Assembly: GCF_004331675.1 (NCBI RefSeq)
Contig: NZ_SJSN01000011.1
Span: 62,001 to 126,000, forward strand
Length of the DNA: 64,000 nt
Direction of reading: 5' to 3'
Source: Pedobacter frigidisoli
Lineage (GTDB): Bacteria > Bacteroidota > Bacteroidia > Sphingobacteriales > Sphingobacteriaceae
Shown here: positions 1 to 8,962 of the stretch, piece by piece
Layout of the letters: each line of letters opens with the position of its first letter
Position numbering within the stretch: the first letter of the stretch is position 1
Position numbers and translations under genes: made by a program
Notes under the pieces: generated by a model
The model's input: the letters and a program-made list of their open reading frames with translations, nothing else
Database searches by the model: none
What the model was told of the DNA's origin: nothing

Positions 1-868
1 TAAACTTAGTATGGTATTGTTTTGAAGTCCGCTTGATTTGTTAATTCGCTGTACAACCTTTCCTGATTCATCAATAATGATTAAACCATTAAGAATTGTT
101 CCATAGGCATAATATTTACCCAACAACATTACCCCATTATTGAGTTGGTAGGTTTTTAAATAATCATTAGCTGATGTAATTAATGGAGAAAAATCTTTTC
201 CATTGTAAATAAAAAGACCGTTTTTGCTCGTGCCAATGATGAATTGGTTATTTTTATATGGGAGGATAGATAAAATCCCTTCTTTACCTAGTTTATCACT
301 TTGTGGGATGAAAATTAACTTGCTACCAATGAGTTCATAAAGTCCTTTTTCCAGTACCTCGATAAAATACCGACTATTAACCTTATGGAGAAAAAGAAAG
401 GAAGATGGCGATTTAGCAATTTCTATCTTATTGTTTTTGTAAATGAATATTTTAGAGAATGATTGAAATATTACACGATCCTTATCTACATAAATTTTCC
501 AGATTTCATCGGTTACTGTAATCCCTTTTGGCAACAGTTTAGTGAGGGAATTATAAGAAAGTTTACTGTTTTTAATTGCCCAATATCCAAATTCTCCAAA
601 ACTTCCTGTATAAATTCTCCCATTATTATCAGTAGCTACAGATCTCACAATCTGCCTGTTGGGCATTTTATATTTCTGCCAAAAACGACCATCAAAAGTT
701 AAAAGTCCTTCGGCATTTCCAAACAATGCTCCAATTTTGATTCCCAGATGCATAAACAGATTTTGGATAATTTTCAATATAAGGAACACCAATACTTTTA
801 ATATCGGCTGCATAGGTGTTTAAGGATGTAAGGGATAGTAGTAAAAGGAAACAGAAAAGTTTTAGCAT
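1..868 (-). pseudogene. Two-component-regulator propeller protein, 5' part, frameshifted and cut by the window edge
   Basis: The minus strand opens with an ATG at 868 followed by a signal peptide (MLKLFCFLLLLSLTSLNTYA) and then NYPKSVYASGNQNWSI, the usual start of the periplasmic propeller of LuxR-type or hybrid two-component regulators. At about 722-727 this frame runs out of homology, and the expected continuation (FGNAEGLLTFDGRFW, then SVATDNNGRIYTGSFGEFGYW) appears in another frame, which stays open to the window edge. Family members have roughly ten more residues at this junction, so a small deletion with a frameshift is the simplest reading. The downstream frame could restart at ATG 753 but would lack the signal peptide. 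The Y_Y_Y and output domains lie outside the window, so the regulator subclass is unknown. Confidence 0.7.
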
Positions 869-986
869 AAAATGGTTTATTGGTTAGGCCATTGTTACAC
901 AAAGTAAATGAAAAATTGTTGGATGGAAGATAGGGGATGGTTAATAGTTTATAGTTAATAGCCTACGGGCATTCAATCGATTGAGA

Positions 987-1340
987 TTAGTGTAATGAGT
1001 TTTTTAAGGTAGAAATCATTTTACAAAGCTGTTCGAATTCGGAATATAGCCGTTTGAATTCTATTTCAGAAATATATTTTCTAGAGACAGCCATAAATAA
1101 ACAACTCACAACTTCTAGTCCTTAGCGAACGGAATAAGTCAAAAATCTTGAAAACTCGGCTTTTGATTGTCCTAAACATCCCTCTGCGATATTTAGATTT
1201 ACAGAATCAGCAGCTTTTTTAATCTGATTAGACAAGCTAAAAAGTTCAATTTTTGGAAACTCTTTCGCTATAGCATCTATTTCATTACTAAGCTTCAAGG
1301 ATATTTGCCAAACCTTTAATTCTTCAAATTTGAAAGCCAT
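987..1340 (-). pseudogene. Four-helix-bundle protein (23S rRNA intervening-sequence protein family) with an in-frame stop
   Basis: The first 72 codons (MAFKFEELKVWQ start, SNQIKKAADSVNLNIAEGC core) match the small four-helix-bundle family, normally about 115-120 residues. A TAA at 1124-1122 follows SVR. The same frame then continues without any indel through GLEVVSCLFMAVSRKYISE to a second TAA at 987-989, giving 117 codons, the family length. The C-terminal GLEVVSCLF segment is typical of the family, so the inner TAA is a nonsense change in an otherwise intact gene, or a sequencing error. The role of the family is unclear; members occur inside rRNA intervening sequences and as free-standing genes. 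Confidence 0.75.
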
Positions 1341-1442
1341 AACTTTTATTTCAGAATTAAAGATATGTTTTAAAATGTAAATATCGGTGATGATTAATTT
1401 GGGTTGGGAGCATAAATGCCATTAACCATCAACCATATACTA

Positions 1443-2387
1443 TCATCCCACTTCCATCTTTTTCCCTACAGGTTGAGGGACTTTAACGTAATACCCCGTT
1501 CCATCATAAGGGCGTTTGCGAGGATTGCTTGTGCAAACTACAGAACAACAACCTTGCAGTTCATCACCACATTCATCGCACTGGGTAATGTGCTCATTAC
1601 ATTCTGGATTGGAGCAGTTAATCATTTTTGGAGTGGTTTTTCCGCAGTTGTAACATACAGAAACAATGGTTGGGTTTACTGCATTTACATCGACAGCAAT
1701 ACGGTTATCGAAAACATAACATTTACCCTCGAAATCCTTTCCACCAGCTTCTTTACCATATTTTATAATGCCGCCATGCAATTGGTAAACATCGTTAAAA
1801 CCATGATGCAAAAGTAGGGCAGAGGCTTTTTCGCACTTGATTCCACCAGTACAATAGGTTAAAATCTTTTTGTCTTTATATTGCGCAAGCTGATTTATTT
1901 GCTCCGGAAAATCGCGAAAATTCTCAATATCCAAAGTAAGGGCATTCTTAAATTTGCCTAGATTATGCTCATAATTAGATCTAACATCTAAAATAATAAC
2001 ATCATCATCGTCTTTCATTTTCATGAAATCTACGGGCTCCAAATGTTTACCAGTTTTCTCGTTCGGGTTAATAATTGAGGTATCTCTCAAACCCGAATGA
2101 ACAATTTCAGATTTGTATCTGCAGTGCATTTTGATAAAGGAAAGTTCCTCAACATCATCAATCTTAAACTCTGTCTTGGCAAATCTTTCATCAGCATGGA
2201 TCGCTTTCATATAAGCTTCGCAGCTTTCTGGAGAACCCGAAACTGTTCCATTTAAACCCTCATTGGCAACGATTATTCGTCCAACTAAGTCTAGTGATTT
2301 ACAAAATTTAAGGTGATCGGCAGCAAATTGCTCTGCATCTGCTATGTAACTATAGCAATAGTAAAGTAGTGTTTGATATTTTTTCAT
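1443..2387 (-). CDS. trhO: tRNA uridine(34) hydroxylase (rhodanese domain)
   Basis: This 314-residue protein matches the TrhO/YceA family, which hydroxylates U34 of tRNAs at carbon 5 as a step toward 5-oxyacetyl or methoxy-uridine. The N-terminal ferredoxin-like domain holds ANEGLNGTVSGS (about residues 41-52). A rhodanese domain follows, with the active loop CTGGIKCE starting at the catalytic Cys179. The cysteine-rich C-terminus (CNEHITQCDECGDELQGCC) resembles the metal-binding tail of the family. Length is normal. A -7 box lies 40 nt upstream of the ATG. It is transcribed alone: its neighbours are the broken four-helix-bundle gene and a DUF5686 gene. Confidence 0.93.
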   Translation of the reverse strand: MKKYQTLLYYCYSYIADAEQFAADHLKFCKSLDLVGRIIVANEGLNGTVSGSPESCEAYMKAIHADERFAKTEFKIDDVEELSFIKMHCRYKSEIVHSGLRDTSIINPNEKTGKHLEPVDFMKMKDDDDVIILDVRSNYEHNLGKFKNALTLDIENFRDFPEQINQLAQYKDKKILTYCTGGIKCEKASALLLHHGFNDVYQLHGGIIKYGKEAGGKDFEGKCYVFDNRIAVDVNAVNPTIVSVCYNCGKTTPKMINCSNPECNEHITQCDECGDELQGCCSVVCTSNPRKRPYDGTGYYVKVPQPVGKKMEVG

Positions 2388-2427
2388 AACGCTGTTGATA
2401 CCGTTGCAAACGGCGTTTAAAGCGTGG

Positions 2428-2435
2428 CAAAGATA
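2428..2435 (-). promoter_or_regulatory. Candidate -7 box for trhO
   Basis: TATCTTTG on the minus strand matches the Bacteroidota -7 consensus TAnnTTTG and lies 40 nt before the trhO ATG. No good -33 TTG was found at the usual spacing. Confidence 0.55.
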
Positions 2436-2516
2436 AGGGATTTATGTAAGATGTAAAAATGGAAAATGGATAATGTGTCGCCCGCCATCATCCATCTTAC
2501 ATCAACGTTTTCCATT

Positions 2517-4961
2517 CTAAAACCCGTAGCTAATTCTAAATCCTTGGGTTAATTTTTTGGCGCCATCATAAGCAAAGCCATAACTAGCTCTTAAAACCAA
2601 ACGCTGGAGACCAAGGTAAAACTCTTTGTAATTTCTTTTTTCTGGTGATGATAAGTAACCTCCACCTATAAATTCCTCGAGCTTTGCTTTGCGCAACAAA
2701 GGAAGTTTATTCAAGAAGAAACCTGCGAAATTGTGCTCTAAGTGTGCTTCAAAATATTGTTGATTAGTGCTAAACTGATAGAAATCCAAATACTGAAACT
2801 TCCTTAAGTTAGGTGGGAAGATCGTAGAAATATTACCCGCAAAATGCTTGAAATCGGGATAAAACATTTTTTCGTTATTGATGAACTTTCCTGCGCCCAC
2901 CAAAAATGAGGTGTAACCCCATAAGCCTAGACCAATTCTATCTTGGTAAACTTCGGCCTTTATAAAGTCGTAATCTACGTCGCTATTTAAAACATTTTTG
3001 AAACCTTTTTTATAGAGAACAGTAATTCTCGGAAACTGCGATTCGGTGTAAAACTTGCCATCGGGACGGGTGATGTATTTTTGTCCGATGGTATAAGTTA
3101 GACTTGCTGTAGCGCTAAATGAATTATAGGTAGGAAACAATGGCGTTTCGCTATTTGGCGTAAATGGATTATTCGAAGTGAATTCTCGATCCTTAGCATC
3201 AAAAAAGCTAAAAGAAGAATTATTGGTTAAAGTTTTATTGTGCGTGTAATCTGCGCTCAAACTTCCTTGCAACCCCGTTGCCAACTCTCTAGTCGTATTT
3301 AAGTTGATGAAACTTTTGTAGTAGAACTTCGGAAAATTCTTTTCATAAATCAACGAGTTTATCGTATTTCCTAAAGCAGTCATCGAACCGAGATTGTTTA
3401 AGTCGAAAATTCCATTTCCAAAAGATGCGCCAATACTCGCACGTTTTAGTGGATTGTAATAATAGCTTCCAGTTAAACTTCCTGTTAATTTTTGATTGGC
3501 AAAACCATACCTAAATTCAGGGCGGATGGAATACATTCTTCTATTTTCGAATTCTTTTCTGTAAGTAACCCCATATTTAATTCCGAAACCCTCCACAGTA
3601 TTATAAAACAGAGATTTTAATACTGGATCAAAGCTTAAATATTGTTTATCATATCGATCATTCTTACTGTAGCCTCTTAACAAAAGCTTAACGATGCCAA
3701 ACTTATTATTGTCGTTTTCAATAGAATCGAGGTACTTTTTCGATTCCTTTAATTTCGCCACACTATCTTTTTTTACGTAGTTTATTTTTTCATCGAGCGT
3801 TAGCGGAATCGGGCGATTATTGGTCCAAAAGGTAGAATCCTTTTTATTTACCATTTCTGTAATCTTCAAAATTTCGCCGTTAAAAAAGTTTTTAGGAAAT
3901 TTTGGATCGAGGTTGTAATTGCTGTAAATCCCTACAAAATAACCAGCTATTTTAAAGCCTAAAACATTACCAGCAAACTGGAAATTAATAGTTGTAGGCA
4001 TGTAAATATTTTCAACCTTGGTAAACTGCTGATTAATATTTAAGGTATCTATAAAATTAATCCCAGAATTTTTTGTCAGATAAACATCGGTATTGTAAAT
4101 TCTCCAACTATCATCAATAATGTAAATAATCCCCCTAAAAACTGGGTCGTTTTCACGGCGTGGAATAACCTGAATTTTATGGATTACCTCTCCATTTTCT
4201 TTACTTTCTCCTAAAAGTTTGTACTTGTAATAAAATAGGGCATTATCTGCAATCGGAGAAACGAAACCCCTAGCACTTAATTTGTTTTCTAGCAGGTAAT
4301 TATCGTAGAAATTAATGATTAAATCAGAAGCCTTATTGAAACTGAAAGCATTGTTTCTTCCGGCAACTTTTGATGAAATCATTTCCTCATGAACATCATT
4401 TGGTCGTCTAAAATTGAACTTGCTTTGCGATTCTGAAAGGTAAATTATGCCTTTTCTATTGGTATCTAGCTCTAAGACTTTCTGAATATCCTGACCAAAA
4501 AATTTCTTCGGCGCACCTTTTAATCTCTGAACACCTTTGATGTAAACATCACAGCTAAACTCATTAACTTCATTTAGGTGTGCTTTTCTTTGTTTAATAG
4601 TTTTACGGATAATTTCAAAAGCTGGATCTTCTGCATTCGCTCTAATATTCACATTATCAAGCGTATAACTTTCAGAGCTTAATTTAACATCGAGAGAAAT
4701 ATCTGCCGATAAATTAACAATGTGTTCTTGCTGTTTATATCCAATCGCCCTAAAGCTCAATGTATGTTCGCCTTTTTTAAGCTTAATTGCATATTTACCA
4801 TCAACATTGGCCGATGTGCCGGTTGTGGTATTTTTAAGATAAACCGAAGCGAAAGGAACTGGCTGCCCGCTAGAATCTTTAATTGTGCCCGAAACAATAT
4901 GTTGTGCAAGCGCAAAATTAGCTAAACCGCAAAAAAGGAGGAGGGCGCAAATTCTTATCAT
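2517..4961 (-). CDS. DUF5686 / carboxypeptidase-regulatory-like outer-membrane protein
   Basis: This 814-residue protein has a signal peptide ending ANFALAQ. A CarboxypepD_reg-like beta-sandwich follows at roughly residues 20-105 (VSGTIKDSSGQPVPFASVYL, then KGEHTLSFRAIGYK). The rest is the long DUF5686 region, which ends in beta-barrel-like strands and a final aromatic residue (ISYGF). Proteins of this type are common in Bacteroidota outer membranes, but no precise function is established. The domain order and length are complete. There is no operon partner: kbl starts divergently 246 bp away and trhO lies downstream on the same strand after a 129-bp gap. Confidence 0.85.
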   Translation of the reverse strand: MIRICALLLFCGLANFALAQHIVSGTIKDSSGQPVPFASVYLKNTTTGTSANVDGKYAIKLKKGEHTLSFRAIGYKQQEHIVNLSADISLDVKLSSESYTLDNVNIRANAEDPAFEIIRKTIKQRKAHLNEVNEFSCDVYIKGVQRLKGAPKKFFGQDIQKVLELDTNRKGIIYLSESQSKFNFRRPNDVHEEMISSKVAGRNNAFSFNKASDLIINFYDNYLLENKLSARGFVSPIADNALFYYKYKLLGESKENGEVIHKIQVIPRRENDPVFRGIIYIIDDSWRIYNTDVYLTKNSGINFIDTLNINQQFTKVENIYMPTTINFQFAGNVLGFKIAGYFVGIYSNYNLDPKFPKNFFNGEILKITEMVNKKDSTFWTNNRPIPLTLDEKINYVKKDSVAKLKESKKYLDSIENDNNKFGIVKLLLRGYSKNDRYDKQYLSFDPVLKSLFYNTVEGFGIKYGVTYRKEFENRRMYSIRPEFRYGFANQKLTGSLTGSYYYNPLKRASIGASFGNGIFDLNNLGSMTALGNTINSLIYEKNFPKFYYKSFINLNTTRELATGLQGSLSADYTHNKTLTNNSSFSFFDAKDREFTSNNPFTPNSETPLFPTYNSFSATASLTYTIGQKYITRPDGKFYTESQFPRITVLYKKGFKNVLNSDVDYDFIKAEVYQDRIGLGLWGYTSFLVGAGKFINNEKMFYPDFKHFAGNISTIFPPNLRKFQYLDFYQFSTNQQYFEAHLEHNFAGFFLNKLPLLRKAKLEEFIGGGYLSSPEKRNYKEFYLGLQRLVLRASYGFAYDGAKKLTQGFRISYGF

Positions 4962-5172
4962 AAGTAGTGATTAGTAAGCTATAAATATCGAATAAGTTTT
5001 AACACTATACATATAGGTACATGTTAAAGTTTGTTAAGGGATAAAAAAAATATTTATCTATCGGTATTTTTGGATTTGATCAAACGCTTTTGATCAGGAT
5101 TTCCAACATCAAACGTTTGATTATCGCCCCTAATCTGGATTATGGTTTTTATGACTGTAAGCAGTTTTTTTA

Positions 5173-5180
5173 TAACTTTG
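5173..5180 (+). promoter_or_regulatory. Candidate -7 box for kbl
   Basis: TAACTTTG matches TAnnTTTG and sits 27 nt before the kbl ATG, leaving room for a short leader. The upstream -33 element is not obvious. Confidence 0.55.
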
Positions 5181-5207
5181 GATCAAAATCAACCATAATA
5201 AAATACC

Positions 5208-6395
5208 ATGTATAAAACATTACAACCAGTTCTGCAAAAAGAACTTGAGGAAATCGAAAACGCTGGATTATTTAAACGTGAACGCATTATTATTACACCA
5301 CAAGGCGCCGATATTAAGGTAAAAGGTGGCGCAGAAGTAATTAATTTTTGTGCTAATAATTATCTAGGACTTTCTTCTCATCCAAAAGTAATTGAAGCAG
5401 CTAAAAAAGCGATTGATGATCATGGTTATGGAATGTCATCAGTGCGTTTTATATGTGGTACGCAAGAGGTACACAAAGAATTAGAGGCAAAAATTTCTCA
5501 GTTTTTAGGTACAGAAGATACCATTTTATATGCTGCAGCTTTTGATGCAAATGGAGGCGTTTTCGAACCTTTATTTAACGCTGAGGATGCGATCATCTCT
5601 GATGAATTGAACCATGCATCAATCATCGATGGAGTTAGGTTGTGTAAAGCACAACGTTTCCGATATAAAAATGCGGATATGGAAGATTTAGAAAAGCAAT
5701 TAATTGCTGCTGCAGGCTGCAGACATAGAATCATCGTTACCGACGGCGCTTTTTCTATGGATGGTTCTGTTGCACCCTTAGATAAAATCGCTGATTTGGC
5801 AGATAAATACGAGGCCTTAATCATGATAGATGAATCGCACTGTACTGGTTTTATTGGTAAAAATGGTCGTGGTACACATGAGCATTTTAATGTAATGGAT
5901 CGCATCGATATCATCACCGGCACTTTAGGTAAAGCCTTGGGTGGTGCCTCGGGTGGATTTACTTCTGGTAAAAAAGAAATTATAGACATGCTTCGCCAGC
6001 GTTCTCGCCCATATTTATTCTCTAATACTTTGGCTCCAGCCATTGCCGGGGCATCTATTGCAGTTTTAGATATGCTTAGCGAAACTACTGCTTTGAGGGA
6101 TAAGTTAGAAAGCAATACCAAATATTTCCGCGAAAAAATGACTGAGGCTGGATTTGACATCAAATCTGGTTTTCACCCAATTGTACCGGTAATGCTTTAC
6201 GATGCTAAAATTGCACAAACCTTTGCTGCAAAAATGCTCGAAGAAGGAATTTATGTGGTTGGATTTTTCTATCCAGTTGTGCCACAAGGTAAAGCAAGAA
6301 TCCGTGTGCAATTATCAGCAGGACACGAGCAACATCATTTAGATAAAGCCATTGCTGCTTTTACCAAAGTTGGAAAAGAGTTGGGGGTGATTTAA
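5208..6395 (+). CDS. kbl: Glycine C-acetyltransferase (2-amino-3-ketobutyrate CoA ligase)
   Basis: This is a PLP enzyme of the alpha-oxoamine synthase family, 395 residues, the usual Kbl length. It cleaves 2-amino-3-ketobutyrate with CoA to glycine and acetyl-CoA in threonine breakdown. Visible signs are [13 protein letters not shown] (residues 48-60), the PLP-ring aspartate in MIDESH (D208), and the Schiff-base lysine in [13 protein letters not shown] (K242). No threonine dehydrogenase gene is adjacent, so a related oxoamine synthase activity cannot be ruled out, but the match to Kbl is close over the whole length. A strong terminator follows 30 nt after the stop, so it appears monocistronic. 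Confidence 0.93.
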   Translation: MYKTLQPVLQKELEEIENAGLFKRERIIITPQGADIKVKGGAEVINFCANNYLGLSSHPKVIEAAKKAIDDHGYGMSSVRFICGTQEVHKELEAKISQFLGTEDTILYAAAFDANGGVFEPLFNAEDAIISDELNHASIIDGVRLCKAQRFRYKNADMEDLEKQLIAAAGCRHRIIVTDGAFSMDGSVAPLDKIADLADKYEALIMIDESHCTGFIGKNGRGTHEHFNVMDRIDIITGTLGKALGGASGGFTSGKKEIIDMLRQRSRPYLFSNTLAPAIAGASIAVLDMLSETTALRDKLESNTKYFREKMTEAGFDIKSGFHPIVPVMLYDAKIAQTFAAKMLEEGIYVVGFFYPVVPQGKARIRVQLSAGHEQHHLDKAIAAFTKVGKELGVI

Positions 6396-6424
6396 AATTG
6401 CAAGAACAATATTTAAACCTTTGG

Positions 6425-6457
6425 AGGTCTCATTTGCTATTCAAATGAGACCTTTTT
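6425..6457 (+). terminator. Rho-independent terminator after kbl
   Basis: A perfect 12-bp stem (6425-6436 with 6442-6453) closes a 5-nt loop and runs into five T residues. It separates kbl from the small membrane protein gene. Confidence 0.85.
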
Positions 6458-6468
6458 AATTAGCAACA

Positions 6469-6756
6469 ATGCCAACATATCTTTTAATAATTGTTTCTTT
6501 TTTATTGCCTTTCGCAATATTTATTTTCCCGCCATTGTGGAGAAACAAAAGAGCAGAAGGCGCATTTATGTTGATGATTTTTGCTTCATTCTTTTGGGGA
6601 GTAGCAATTTTTTCTACTGTAATTTATACGATGGCTAGATTTGTTTTCAAATATCACGGTTTAAATTTCTATAAATCTTATCTAATTTCCATTGTTTTAG
6701 GTTTGCTACTCCTCTTATTGTGGGTAATGATTAAAAAGTATTTCAAAATTAGATAA
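6469..6756 (+). CDS. Small three-helix membrane protein, unknown function
   Basis: This 95-residue protein is almost entirely hydrophobic: helices at about residues 3-22, 31-60 and 69-90, with basic ends (WRNKRAEG after helix 1 and MIKKYFKIR at the C-terminus). No motif or family was recognised. It lies between the kbl terminator and the pheS promoter, on the same strand as both, and begins 12 nt after the terminator T-run, so any promoter would have to overlap the terminator. Length and composition support a real gene, but expression is uncertain. Confidence 0.6.
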   Translation: MPTYLLIIVSFLLPFAIFIFPPLWRNKRAEGAFMLMIFASFFWGVAIFSTVIYTMARFVFKYHGLNFYKSYLISIVLGLLLLLLWVMIKKYFKIR

Positions 6757-6852
6757 AAATATTTTCTGTCGCTAAGTTCATTTTCTTGTAATAAATACCT
6801 TTAAACATAACTTTTGAACCGATGAACAGTAAATGTTTTAGATAATTTGCCG

Positions 6853-6860
6853 TATATTTG
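6853..6860 (+). promoter_or_regulatory. -7 box placed 5 nt before pheS
   Basis: TATATTTG matches TAnnTTTG and ends 5 nt before the pheS ATG. Transcription would start at or very near the start codon, implying a leaderless mRNA. Confidence 0.6.
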
Positions 6861-6865
6861 AACCC

Positions 6866-7906
6866 ATGTTACAGGACAAAATAACACAATACACTGAGAA
6901 AATTAATGCTTTCGTAACAGAGAAAGCTGATGAATTAGAACAGTTTCGCATCAAGTATTTAGGAAGTAAAGGCATTATAAAAGAAATTTTCGAGGATTTT
7001 AAATCAGTTTCGATTGAAGAGAAAAAATCTTTGGGAAAAGTTCTAAATGAATTTAAACAACTTGCTGAATCAAAATATCAAACCTTAAAGGAATCTACTG
7101 AAAGCTTAGAATCCAAAACGGAAGATACAGCTTTGGATATGACTTTGCCTGGTGAGGGTTTTGAGATTGGTTCTCGCCATCCATTAGCTTTGGTGCGCAG
7201 AGAGATTGTAGAAATTTTCTCAAAACTGGGTTTCAATGTTGCCGAAGGTCCTGAAATTGAAGATGATTGGCATAATTTCTCAGCATTAAACTTTCCAGAG
7301 GAACATCCTGCAAGAGACATGCAAGATACTTTCTTCATTAGAAAAGGTGGAGAAAAGGGTGATATCGCTTTGCGTACGCATACTTCTTCGGTGCAAGTTC
7401 GTATGATGGAGCAAGGTCAACCGCCGTTTAGGGCAATTATGCCTGGTCGTGTTTACCGCAACGAAGCCATTTCTGCCAGGGCACATTGCTTTTTTCATCA
7501 AATAGAAGGTTTATATGTTGATGAAAATGTTTCGTTTGCAGATTTGAAGCAAACCTTATTTTACTTTGTTCAAGAGTTGTATGGCGAAGGTACAGAGGTA
7601 CGTTTCCGCCCATCATATTTTCCATTCACAGAGCCATCTGCCGAAATGGATATTTCTTGTACCATTTGTAAAGGTGCTGGTTGTAACATGTGTAAATATA
7701 GTGGTTGGGTAGAAATTTTAGGTTGCGGCATGGTAGATCCAAATGTTTTGGAAAACTGTGGTATCGATTCGAAAAAATATAGTGGTTTTGCATTCGGAAT
7801 GGGTATTGAACGTATTGCGAACCTAAAATATGTAATTAAAGATTTACGTTTGTTTTCTGAGAACGACGTTCGGTTCTTAAAGCAATATAAATCAGCCTTG
7901 ATTTAA
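6866..7906 (+). CDS. pheS: Phenylalanine--tRNA ligase alpha subunit
   Basis: This 346-residue protein is a class II aminoacyl-tRNA synthetase alpha chain. It forms an alpha2-beta2 enzyme with PheT, which is not in this window. The N-terminal coiled coil (about residues 1-90) is followed by PLPG-type and HPL motifs (DMTLPGEGFEIGSRHPL), the motif 2 region with AHCFFHQIEGLYV, and motif 3 GFAFGMGIERIANLKY near the C-terminus. The start is fixed by MLQDKITQYTEKI and the promoter box just upstream. It is the first gene of a tight group: a lipoprotein starts 4 nt after the stop, and a TetR gene overlaps that lipoprotein. Confidence 0.96.
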   Translation: MLQDKITQYTEKINAFVTEKADELEQFRIKYLGSKGIIKEIFEDFKSVSIEEKKSLGKVLNEFKQLAESKYQTLKESTESLESKTEDTALDMTLPGEGFEIGSRHPLALVRREIVEIFSKLGFNVAEGPEIEDDWHNFSALNFPEEHPARDMQDTFFIRKGGEKGDIALRTHTSSVQVRMMEQGQPPFRAIMPGRVYRNEAISARAHCFFHQIEGLYVDENVSFADLKQTLFYFVQELYGEGTEVRFRPSYFPFTEPSAEMDISCTICKGAGCNMCKYSGWVEILGCGMVDPNVLENCGIDSKKYSGFAFGMGIERIANLKYVIKDLRLFSENDVRFLKQYKSALI

Positions 7907-7910
7907 AAAA

Positions 7911-8318
7911 ATGAAATATTTCTACAGCATATTAATTGTATTGGTACTTTCTACAGGATGCGGAAAGGAGCAAAGTTATATTCCGGATGTTGCAGTAAAT
8001 TATAATGTTACTTTAACTGAGTTTAGTTTAAAAGCAGTTAACAATGTTTTAGTTGTGCCCAATTATGGTGTTGCTGGATTAATAATCGTTAAAACGCCTT
8101 TAAGTGGATTTGTCGCATTTGATCGTTGTAGTTCTGTAAATCCAGAAAATGCCTGTAAAGTTACTATCGATGACAGCGGTTTAACGGCTACTGATCCATG
8201 TACGGGAGCAAAATTTTCGATGCTCGATGGTAGTCCACAAAAAGCACCTGCAGAAAGAAACCTAAAAACTTATAATGTTTCTTTGCAAGGCAATACCTTA
8301 TTAAATGTTAGAAATTAA
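7911..8318 (+). CDS. Rieske-like lipoprotein with altered metal ligands
   Basis: This 135-residue protein has a lipoprotein signal (MKYFYSILIVLVLSTGCGK; lipid on Cys17). The body follows the plan of small Rieske-fold proteins of Bacteroidota: NYGVAGLIIV, FVAFDRCSS, a second Cys-containing loop DPCTGAKFSMLDGSP, and a closing LKTYNVSL strand. True Rieske proteins bind a 2Fe-2S cluster with two Cys and two His; here no ligand His is present, so the cluster is probably lost. Cysteines remain in FDRCSS, ENACK and DPCTG and might form disulfides. It lies 4 nt after pheS and its stop overlaps the TetR start (TAATG), so it is probably co-transcribed. Confidence 0.7.
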   Translation: MKYFYSILIVLVLSTGCGKEQSYIPDVAVNYNVTLTEFSLKAVNNVLVVPNYGVAGLIIVKTPLSGFVAFDRCSSVNPENACKVTIDDSGLTATDPCTGAKFSMLDGSPQKAPAERNLKTYNVSLQGNTLLNVRN

Positions 8319-8893
8319 TGGAAGCTGAAAAAATAAAAGAAACAGTTAAAAAAGCTGCCAAAGAACTTTTTCGAAAGTACGGATATCATAAAACTAGCGT
8401 TAACGAAATTGCCAAAAAAGCTCGGATTGCCAAAGCAACAATCTATAAATATTTCGAAAGTAAAGAGCAGGTTCTAGATAGTATTTTGATGGATTATCTT
8501 GACCAAAATTTGCATGAAATTCTGCATAATACATTGAGTTATGCTTCTGAGGAAGAGCATCTTAAAGCTTTGGTGATGCGGACTAGCCGATTATCATTTA
8601 CAGCCTGTAATGAATTTATTGGATGGGATTTTGTACGTGAAAATGCCAACTCACAAGAATTTTTAAAGCATTTATCCGATCAGTTGGAGGCCCTATTGTT
8701 GGCCGCTTATTTACAGCTCGATAATTTTAAAAATAATCCCGCTAGGAGAGAAGGCTTAGCCTTTCTATTAAAAGCGAGTAAAAGCATTGTATTTTCTTTT
8801 GCCTTTACCTCTGTTAGCGATTCTGATGTGCGTAAAAATTTCGTGAGCTTTCAAAAGGAAATTCTTCCGTTTTTAGTGAAAGCAGCCCTTTAA
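8318..8893 (+). CDS. TetR/AcrR family transcriptional regulator
   Basis: This 191-residue regulator has the TetR N-terminal helix-turn-helix: AKELFRKYGYHKTSVNEIAK, then ARIAKATIYKYFESKEQVL (about residues 12-52), followed by a helical ligand-binding domain without recognisable specificity. Its ATG overlaps the stop of the preceding lipoprotein gene, suggesting translational coupling within the pheS operon. That is an unusual place for a TetR repressor. No efflux or metabolic target gene is adjacent, so its ligand and regulon cannot be inferred. The gene on the far side (8963) is convergent. Confidence 0.88.
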   Translation: MEAEKIKETVKKAAKELFRKYGYHKTSVNEIAKKARIAKATIYKYFESKEQVLDSILMDYLDQNLHEILHNTLSYASEEEHLKALVMRTSRLSFTACNEFIGWDFVRENANSQEFLKHLSDQLEALLLAAYLQLDNFKNNPARREGLAFLLKASKSIVFSFAFTSVSDSDVRKNFVSFQKEILPFLVKAAL

Positions 8894-8962
8894 TTAGGTT
8901 TATTCTCTTTGCTTTCCAATGATAAAATGATAGGATCGAATAAGAACAAACCAGATATGTAG

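Noticed and set aside
1416..1817. Plus-strand ORF over trhO
   Set aside because: It is antisense to the conserved TrhO C-terminus with no independent support.
5498..6163. Long antisense ORF (221 codons) over kbl
   Set aside because: It is a mirror of the kbl coding frame, has no signal or motif, and no promoter or ribosome-binding context.
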